Below, one piece after another: positions 31,638-36,891 of a stretch of DNA of 36,891 nt. This stretch comes from Labilithrix sp. (lineage in GTDB: Bacteria > Myxococcota_A > Polyangia > Polyangiales > Polyangiaceae). The position numbers were made by a program, and so were the translations under genes. The DNA lies in the NCBI GenBank assembly GCA_019637105.1, contig JAHBWF010000073.1:1-36891 (forward strand), written 5' to 3'. Each line of letters opens with the position of its first letter. The first letter of the stretch is position 1. The notes below the pieces were generated by a model. It had not been told where the DNA came from. It did no database searches and saw only the letters and a list, made by a program, of their open reading frames with translations.

Positions 31638-32234
31638 ATGGGCCTCGAAGACTTCGCGGACAGGGCGCGCAGCACCGTCGAGGAGCTCCGTGACGACGTC
31701 GCCGACTACTGCCGTGAGCGCAGCCCCTGGCCGCGCGCCGCGCTGGCGGTCTACCTCGTCTACGCGGGCGTCCGTCACCTCGCCGATCCGCTCTACCGGA
31801 GCTGGTTCGCCGGGATCACGCTCGTCTTCCACGAGATGGGGCACATCGTCTTCGCGCCGTTCGGGCGCACGTTGATGCTGCTCGGGGGGAGCATCATGCA
31901 GCTCCTCGTCCCGTTCGCCGCGGGCGCCTACCTCCTCCTCAGGCAGCGCGACTGGTTCGGGCTCGCGGTCGGACAGTCGTGGCTCGCGTTCAGCACCTGG
32001 GACCTCGCGACGTACATCGCCGACGCGAACAAGGAGCAGCTCCCGCTCGTGTCGATGGGCGAGAACGCCGAGCACGACTGGTCCACGTTGCTCACGCAGT
32101 GGCACCTGCTCAACGCGTGCGACGGCATCGCGACCGCGACGCGGGTCGTCGCCTTCCTGCTCTGGGCGACGGCGATGGCCGCGACGGCGTGGATGCTCTG
32201 GAGGATGGTGCGCGCGCGGCGCGAGGCGGGCTGA
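31638..32234 (+). CDS. M50-like membrane protein with HEMGH motif
   Basis: 198 residues. A short acidic cytoplasmic N-terminus (EDFADRARSTVEELRDDVAD) is followed by four or five membrane segments: ALAVYLVYAGVRHLA, GITLVFHEMGHIVFAPF, LMLLGGSIMQLLVPFAAGAYLLL, GLAVGQSWLAFSTWDLA and VVAFLLWATAMAATAWMLW. The zinc signature HEMGH (His65, Glu66, His69) lies inside a membrane segment, as in M50 site-2 proteases. A later NACDGIA (Asp162), after the loop HDWSTLLTQWHLL, may supply the third metal ligand. Intramembrane proteolysis is plausible, but the protein is smaller than a typical M50 enzyme and no PDZ domain is present, so substrate and activity are unknown. An acidic-loop form of this family is common in uncharacterised proteins. 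It is divergent from the signalling operon. Confidence 0.8.
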   Translation: MGLEDFADRARSTVEELRDDVADYCRERSPWPRAALAVYLVYAGVRHLADPLYRSWFAGITLVFHEMGHIVFAPFGRTLMLLGGSIMQLLVPFAAGAYLLLRQRDWFGLAVGQSWLAFSTWDLATYIADANKEQLPLVSMGENAEHDWSTLLTQWHLLNACDGIATATRVVAFLLWATAMAATAWMLWRMVRARREAG

Positions 32235-32285
32235 GGCGGCGCGCCCGGCCCGAGGCGGCGGCGTCGAGCTCGGAGGATCGGCGGA

Positions 32286-34061
32286 TCAGAGGAAGGACCC
32301 GTTGGCGGTGTTCAGCGGTACGGGGGTGTCCCGCGCGTCGAAGCGCACGACGGGGCCGTCGGCGTAGGGGACGAAGTAGACGTACTTGCCGTCGAAGGCC
32401 CCGCCGTTGAACCGCTGCGCCCCGCCGGGCAGCGTCCGGGCGTCGAAGGTGGTCCACGACGAGGCGGCGGCGAAGTCCCCGAGCGTGTCGTAGCGCGTCA
32501 CGACGACGCCCGCGGTGTCGTCGAAGGGGACGAAGTAGACGAAGCGCCCGTCGAAGACGCCGCCGATGAAGCCCTTGAGGCGAGCGTCGAACGCGCTGAC
32601 GTCGACGCCGCGCCACGACGCCGGATCGGCGAACCCGCCGAGCGTGTCGAAGCGGACGACGTTGCCGTGTCGGACCCCGCGCGCGTTCTCGTAGGGCACG
32701 TAGTAGAGGTACCGCTTGCCGTCGAAGACGATCCCGGCGAACCCGCGCCAGGCGAGCGAGAGCGTCGTGAGGTCGAAGGCGGACCAGTTGAGCTCGAGGC
32801 CGCCGATCCCGTGACGGATCGCGATGCCGTGCGGGCCCGCGCCGTCGTCGAAGGGCGCGAAGTACAGCTTGTCGCCGGCGAACGCGCCTCCGTAGTAGCC
32901 CGTGGCCTTGCCGGCTCCGGCGTCGAGCTTCGTCTGCGTGTCGTACGCCTCCCATCCGGCGTCGAGCGCGGGCTGCCGCACGTCGTGGAGCGCGATCGAC
33001 CGCGCGGTGGTCCGCGACGGGAGCCAGACGTGGCTCTTGCTGAGGACCGCGCCGCCGTGGCCGCCGGTGTCGGGCGTGGTCGCGTTCGCGGTGAGCGCGA
33101 TGAAGCTCCACGCGGAGGCGGCGCCGAACGCCTGGTTCGTGTCGAAGCGCGCGACGAGGCCGCTGGGCGTGCCGACCGGGTTCTGGAACGGGACGAGGTA
33201 GAGGAGCTTCTTGTCGAAGACCGCCGCGCCCGCGAAGCCCTTCGCGCGCGGGTCCACGGAGGACACGTCGAACGACGTCCACGACGCCTCGTTTTCGAAC
33301 GGGAGGGTCGTGTCGAAGCGGGCGACGTTGCCGTGCGCCGCGCCGCCGTAGGCCCACGGCGAGAGGTAGAGGTAGCGTCCGTCGAAGGCGGCGCCGACGT
33401 ACCCCTTGAGGCTGGGGTCGACGGTCTTGCTCAGGTCGACGGTGGACCAGAGCCGCGCGTCGGTGAGCTCGTGGTAGCCGCCCGGCAGGACGGACGCCTC
33501 GAGCCCCGCGTCCTCGCCGCCGCCGCCGTCGCCGGCGTCGGCCGCGCTCGCGCCGCAGGCGTGACGAGGCGCGGAGCCGGTCCACCGCGGCAGGTCGAGC
33601 TCGGAGGCCACGGCCTCGCACGCGCCGTCGGGGGCGCAGGTGGTCGCGGCGGCGCACTCGGTCCCGTCGCAGGCCCGGCAGAGCGAGACGACGAGCACGC
33701 GGCTCTCGCCGGGCACGAGCCGCGAGCGCGCGACGCGCGAGACGACGACGTCGTCGCCCCTCCAGGCCTCGGCGCGGACGACGAAGGGACCGCGCTCGTC
33801 GGTGCCGGCCTGGACGCCGAGCGTGAGCGGCAGCGCGGCGCCGTCGCGGAAGTCCACGCGCCTGTCGGCGACGACGCCGCTCACGCCCTCGACCCGCAGC
33901 GCGATCGTGTCGACGTCCGTGACGTCGCCGTCGACGACGACGACGACCTCCGTGACCGAGGAGCAGCTCGACGCGCTCGCCAGCGCGCCGCCGATCGACA
34001 GCGCCGCGAGCAGCCCGAGCCGCGCTCCTCGTTCGTACGGTCCACGCCGGAGCCGAGCCAT
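32286..34061 (-). CDS. Lipoprotein with seven propeller repeats
   Basis: 591 residues. The signal peptide (LGLLAALSIGGALASASSC) carries an ASSC lipobox. Residues ~35-150 form a beta domain followed by a Cys cluster (CRACDGTECAAATTC, CGASAADAG) and an acidic Gly linker. From about residue 200 to the end are seven repeats of ~50-57 residues with the pattern FD-x6-10-KGF-x-GG-x-FDG-R/K-x-V/L-YF-V-PF, then G-x-V-x-RFDT and a closing W. Repeat 3 (around GGHGGAVLSKSHVWLPS) is the most diverged, and the last lacks the closing tryptophan. Seven units suggest a closed seven-bladed propeller anchored at the cell surface. Ligand unknown. It converges with the M50-like gene, 51 bp away. Confidence 0.88.
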   Translation of the reverse strand: MARLRRGPYERGARLGLLAALSIGGALASASSCSSVTEVVVVVDGDVTDVDTIALRVEGVSGVVADRRVDFRDGAALPLTLGVQAGTDERGPFVVRAEAWRGDDVVVSRVARSRLVPGESRVLVVSLCRACDGTECAAATTCAPDGACEAVASELDLPRWTGSAPRHACGASAADAGDGGGGEDAGLEASVLPGGYHELTDARLWSTVDLSKTVDPSLKGYVGAAFDGRYLYLSPWAYGGAAHGNVARFDTTLPFENEASWTSFDVSSVDPRAKGFAGAAVFDKKLLYLVPFQNPVGTPSGLVARFDTNQAFGAASAWSFIALTANATTPDTGGHGGAVLSKSHVWLPSRTTARSIALHDVRQPALDAGWEAYDTQTKLDAGAGKATGYYGGAFAGDKLYFAPFDDGAGPHGIAIRHGIGGLELNWSAFDLTTLSLAWRGFAGIVFDGKRYLYYVPYENARGVRHGNVVRFDTLGGFADPASWRGVDVSAFDARLKGFIGGVFDGRFVYFVPFDDTAGVVVTRYDTLGDFAAASSWTTFDARTLPGGAQRFNGGAFDGKYVYFVPYADGPVVRFDARDTPVPLNTANGSFL

Positions 34062-34070
34062 CGCGCTCGC

Positions 34071-34316
34071 TCAGTGTCGCACGCTCCGGACGAGAGCGCA
34101 TACGTTCGGCGCCCGCGCGCGCGCCTGGCGGCGCGATCCGACGCAGGTCGAGCCGCGGCGAACGCCGCCGACGCCGGCGCCGAGCGGCGGGGGTGGCGGC
34201 GGACCGCCAGCGGCGCGTCGGACGGCCGACACGAGCGCCTCGCAGATATCCGCCTCCGCCAGCTCCTCGTTTTCGCCGGGGTCGGCGCAGCCCATCGAGG
34301 ACGTTGCCTGGCGCAC
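34071..34316 (-). CDS. Doubtful small ORF upstream of the propeller lipoprotein
   Basis: An 81-residue frame from GTG 34316, or 74 residues from ATG 34295. It begins MGCADPGENEELAEADICEA, predicted helical and acidic, continues with a Pro run and a Gly/Val stretch, and ends with an Arg-rich tail. Third codon positions are mostly G or C but less consistently than in the secure genes, and no family is recognised. It ends nine bases before the lipoprotein start, so it could be the first gene of that transcript, or simply leader sequence. No ribosome binding site is obvious. Confidence 0.3.
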   Translation of the reverse strand: MRQATSSMGCADPGENEELAEADICEALVSAVRRAAGGPPPPPPLGAGVGGVRRGSTCVGSRRQARARAPNVCALVRSVRH

Positions 34317-34366
34317 AACGCCAGCGCGATGGCGGACATGAGCGCAGTCCGGATGCGCGGTGCGAG

Positions 34367-34564
34367 CTGCTTCGGTACGTCCAGATCGCCGCGACGATCG
34401 CGTTCGTGGCCGCAGGCCTGAAGGCCGGCGTCGCGCTGAAGCCGAAGGTCGTCCGCGCCACCACGCAGCTCGAGGCGCCGTCGACGCCGGCGAGCGGCGC
34501 GTCGGGGGCGATGACGAACCTCCCCCCGCCGCCGCGTCCGCCGGCGGATCCGCGTGTCAGGTGA
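34367..34564 (+). CDS. Open frame with membrane segment but no normal start
   Basis: This frame reads LLRYVQIAATIAFVAAGLKA, then a LKPKVVRATTQLEAPSTP segment and a Pro-rich end (TNLPPPPRPPADPRVR). Almost every codon ends in G or C, the local signature of real genes, and the stop at 34562-34564 overlaps the end of the opposing kinase gene by eight bases. Yet the frame has no ATG, GTG or TTG after the GTG at 34193, and that long extension looks non-coding. Three ATGs at 34329, 34338 and 34353 lie in another frame, so a single-base frameshift near 34360 or a rare CTG start at 34367 are possible. It may be a small membrane protein or a gene remnant. Confidence 0.35.
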   Translation: MLRYVQIAATIAFVAAGLKAGVALKPKVVRATTQLEAPSTPASGASGAMTNLPPPPRPPADPRVR

Positions 34565-35474
34565 GCCGCGCGCGCACGTGCGCGACGAGCTCGGCGATCT
34601 CGTTCGCCGGCTCCCGAGCGCCGTACGCGTGGGCCAGCCGCTCGAGCGCCGCGCACGCGGAGCCGGCCGACGAGGGCCTCGCGGAGGGGAACTTGCCGAG
34701 CAGGCGCACGACGTACGCGTCGAGCGATCCGGCGGCTTCGGGGACGTAGACGCTCGGAGGGGGCGCCGACTCCTCGCGGATCGCCCGCGCCACGCCGGTC
34801 TCGGTGTCGGAGCTCCAGAGCCTCCGCCCCGTGATCATCTCCCAGAGCACGACGCCGAGCGCGAACAGATCGCTCCGCGCGTCGACCTCGAGCCCGGCGA
34901 GCTGCTCCGGGGCCATGTACGCGGCCTTCCCGCGGACGACGCCGGTGCGCGTCGCCGCGGCGCGGTTCGTCCGCGCGATGCCGAAGTCGAGGAGCTTCAC
35001 GTCGCCGTCGCTCGTCAAGAAGACGTTGTGCGGCGACACGTCGCGATGGACGATGCCGAGCGGGCGGCCGGCGGCGTCGCGCGTGGTGTGCGCGTGGTGC
35101 AAGCCGCGCGCGACCGCGGCGGCGATCGAGCAGGCGTCGGCGAGGTAGAGCCCCGTGCCCTGCCGCATCGCGACGCCGAGGGCGACGCGGAGATCGACGC
35201 CGTCCAGCCACTCCATGGCCAGGTAGGGCACGCCCTCGTCCTCCCCGACGTCGACGACGCGCACGACGTTCGGGTGATCGAGCAGCATCGCCAGCGCGCC
35301 CTCGCGCGCGAACATCTCGCGGAGCTCGTCGGAGTCGGCGAGGTGCTCGTGGACCCGCTTCACGACGACCCGCTGTCCGGCCAGCGGACCGGACGTGGGG
35401 CGCGCCAAGAACACCTCCGCCATGCCTCCGGAGGCGAGCGGGCGCTCGATCGCGAAGCGGGGACCGGTCGTCAC
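34557..35474 (-). CDS. Soluble Ser/Thr protein kinase
   Basis: 305 residues from GTG 35474, consisting of a kinase domain (about 5-270) and a short helical tail. Motifs: glycine loop LASGGMAEVFLA, Lys39 in VVVKRVHEHL, Glu in the C helix (MFAREGAL), catalytic loop HRDVSPHNVFL (Ser instead of the usual Lys after Asp), LDFGIAR, MAPEQL and SDLFALGVVLWEMITGRRLW. The HRDVSPHN form is common in myxobacterial kinases. No membrane segment or sensor domain is present, so it probably acts in the cytoplasm on partner proteins. A TAGGAT box 6 nt before the start suggests a leaderless mRNA. It is divergent from a second kinase, 164 bp away. Confidence 0.93.
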   Translation of the reverse strand: MTTGPRFAIERPLASGGMAEVFLARPTSGPLAGQRVVVKRVHEHLADSDELREMFAREGALAMLLDHPNVVRVVDVGEDEGVPYLAMEWLDGVDLRVALGVAMRQGTGLYLADACSIAAAVARGLHHAHTTRDAAGRPLGIVHRDVSPHNVFLTSDGDVKLLDFGIARTNRAAATRTGVVRGKAAYMAPEQLAGLEVDARSDLFALGVVLWEMITGRRLWSSDTETGVARAIREESAPPPSVYVPEAAGSLDAYVVRLLGKFPSARPSSAGSACAALERLAHAYGAREPANEIAELVAHVRARLT

Positions 35475-35480
35475 GGCGAC

Positions 35481-35486
35481 ATCCTA
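35481..35486 (-). promoter_or_regulatory. TAGGAT -10-like box before the soluble kinase
   Basis: Reverse-strand TAGGAT (35486 to 35481) ends only 6 nt before the GTG at 35474; the intervening bases GTCGCC hold no Shine-Dalgarno sequence. Transcription would start at or within a base or two of the start codon. Confidence 0.5.
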
Positions 35487-35638
35487 GCCCGGAGCGGGGC
35501 CGCGGGCGGACGGCGCGCCGCCGTCGTCCCTCGTCCGGTCGGGAGGCGCGGGTGACGCTCGGCTCGCCGGCGCCTGCCCGTCGCGCGGGGCCGCTCGCGT
35601 TCCCGCGTGCGAGCTGCGATGATCCCCGTCCCTGGAGA

Positions 35639-36891
35639 ATGATCGCGGTCGGCGACACCCTCGGACGGTACGATCTCCTCGCGCGCCTGCGCGCGGGCGG
35701 GATGGCGACGCTCTACCTCGGGAAGCGCGTCGGCGTCGCCGGGTTCACGCGGCCGGTCGCGATCAAGGTCATCCACCCGCACCTCGCCGCGAGCCCGCGG
35801 TTCGTGCAGATGTTCGTCGACGAGGCGACGCTCTCCGCGAAGATCGACGATCCGCACGTCGTCCACGTCGAGGAGCTCGGCGAGGCGAACGGCACTTACT
35901 TCCTCGTCATGGAGTACGTCGACGGCGCGTCCCTCGCGGAGCTCCTGCGCGAGCTCGGCCGGCGCAAGCGCGCGCTGAGCGTCGAGCTCGCGGTCTGGGT
36001 CGCGGCGCAGGTCGCCGCGGGCCTGCACGCCGCGCACGAGGCGACGACCGAGACCGGCGAGCCGCTCGGCATCGTCCATCGCGACGTGTCTCCGCACAAC
36101 GTGCTGCTCGCGTTCAAGGGGCACGTGAAGCTCATCGACTTCGGCGTGGCGAAGGCGCGCGGCCGCCCGGGCGACACGCAGACCGGATCGCTCCGGGGCA
36201 AGCTCGCCTACATGCCGCCGGAGCAGGCGTTCGGGCGGAGCGTCGACCGCCGCGCGGACGTCTACGCGCTCGGCGTCGTCCTCTGGGAGATGCTCACGAT
36301 GCGGCGCCTCTTCGACGCCGACAACGAGTTCGCGCTGCTCGAGCGGGTCCGCCATCCGGACATCTGCCCGCCCGGCCAGGTCGCGGCCGGCATCCCGCCC
36401 GCGCTCGAACAGGTCGTGATGGCGGCGCTCGCGCCCGATCCCGAGCGGCGCCCGGCGACGGCCGAGGAGCTCCGCGCGCGGCTGATGGCGGCGGTGCCCG
36501 AGGCGAGCTCGAAGACCGCCCACGACCTGTCCGGCGTCATCGCCGCGATCATGCCGGACACCATCAAGCGGGCGAGGGAACGGCTCGCCGAGGCGCTCGG
36601 CGAGCCCCTCGCCAGGAGCGAGGCGCCGGCGGCCCCGCTCGCGCCCGACGACGAGGCGCTGGCGACGATGACCGTCACGATGCCCGACGCCACGATCCTC
36701 TTCGAGAGGGAGCACGAGGTCGAGGCGCCTCACGCCGAGGCGACCGCCAGGCGCGCGCGTCCGCGGCGGGCGGCGCCGCCCATGCTGGTCCTGGGGGCGG
36801 CCGGCGCGGCGCTGGCGATCGTCGTCGCGATGGCGGTCGTGATCGCGACGCGGCGTTCGCCCGTGACGCACGCGCCCGCGCGGGCGCCGTC
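35639..36891 (+). CDS. Membrane Ser/Thr protein kinase (cut at right edge)
   Basis: 417 residues are visible and the frame is still open at the window end. The ATG at 35639 opens MIAVGDTLGRYDLLARL, the usual kinase beginning; GGAGA lies immediately before it, closer than normal. Motifs: LRAGGMATLYLG (first Gly of the loop replaced by Ala), Lys43 in VAIKVIHPHL, HRDVSPHNVLL, IDFGVAK, MPPEQAFG and ADVYALGVVLWEMLTMRRLF. A juxtamembrane region of ~100 residues with Thr-rich ATMTVTMPDATI leads to a membrane segment at about 382-404 (MLVLGAAGAALAIVVAMAVV). What lies outside the membrane is beyond the window. It is probably a receptor-type kinase sensing envelope signals, and it shares a divergent control region with the soluble kinase. 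Confidence 0.93.
   Translation, partial: MIAVGDTLGRYDLLARLRAGGMATLYLGKRVGVAGFTRPVAIKVIHPHLAASPRFVQMFVDEATLSAKIDDPHVVHVEELGEANGTYFLVMEYVDGASLAELLRELGRRKRALSVELAVWVAAQVAAGLHAAHEATTETGEPLGIVHRDVSPHNVLLAFKGHVKLIDFGVAKARGRPGDTQTGSLRGKLAYMPPEQAFGRSVDRRADVYALGVVLWEMLTMRRLFDADNEFALLERVRHPDICPPGQVAAGIPPALEQVVMAALAPDPERRPATAEELRARLMAAVPEASSKTAHDLSGVIAAIMPDTIKRARERLAEALGEPLARSEAPAAPLAPDDEALATMTVTMPDATILFEREHEVEAPHAEATARRARPRRAAPPMLVLGAAGAALAIVVAMAVVIATRRSPVTHAPARAP

Overview
The window is very GC-rich DNA with almost purely G/C third codon positions. It looks like a chromosomal piece of a Myxococcota (myxobacterium), probably of the Polyangia side. The grounds are inferential: two Ser/Thr kinases with the catalytic loop HRDVSPHN, many lipoproteins and repeat-rich surface proteins, an alpha-2-macroglobulin beside a PbpC-type penicillin-binding protein, hybrid histidine kinases, and an IF2N-domain protein with a histone H1-like basic tail. 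I see no rRNA, tRNA, CRISPR array, insertion sequence, integrase or phage gene. Most genes stand alone or in short runs.

Layout. 1-443: no convincing gene; holds a 42-bp tandem repeat. 444-3555: a VanW-family exported protein, a DUF1697 protein, a mini SWIM zinc-finger protein and, on the reverse strand, an MgtC/SapB membrane protein. 3677-6823 (reverse): a large repair protein joining an EndoQ-like PHP endonuclease to a complete UvrD-type helicase. 6985-9865: a KTSC protein, a decayed copy of the 3' end of the vanW-like gene, the IF2N/H1-tail protein, and a beta-rich orphan. 9948-20849 (reverse): a DUF2383 ferritin-like protein, then an envelope cluster transcribed pbpC, lipoprotein, alpha-2-macroglobulin. 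20964-23794: a tandem GYF_2 protein, a phosphoribosyltransferase-hydrolase fusion (reverse), and an HU-family protein with a strong terminator hairpin. 24046-26376: a membrane protein with beta-propeller-like regions on both sides of one membrane segment. 26389-31485 (reverse): a tightly overlapped four-gene signalling operon (REC-EAL, REC-PAS-HisKA-HATPase-REC-pseudoREC, CheY-like, REC-HisKA-HATPase). 31638-36891: a small M50-like HEMGH membrane protein, a seven-repeat lipoprotein, two doubtful small reading frames, and two divergent Ser/Thr kinases, the second running off the right edge.

How the genes work together. The pbpC/alpha-2-macroglobulin cluster follows the known bacterial pairing of a periplasmic protease trap with a peptidoglycan synthase that repairs breached wall; here a third, unfamiliar lipoprotein sits between them. 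The four-gene operon has no DNA-binding output. Its only recognisable effector is an EAL domain, so it probably feeds phosphorelay signals into cyclic-di-GMP turnover. Most other genes look like independent housekeeping or stress genes.

Two wider patterns stand out. Eight genes have a TANNNT box ending only 6-11 nt before the start codon, which fits leaderless or near-leaderless transcripts. Also, about 25 codons of the vanW-like gene end plus its 3' flank recur in degraded form 6 kb away.
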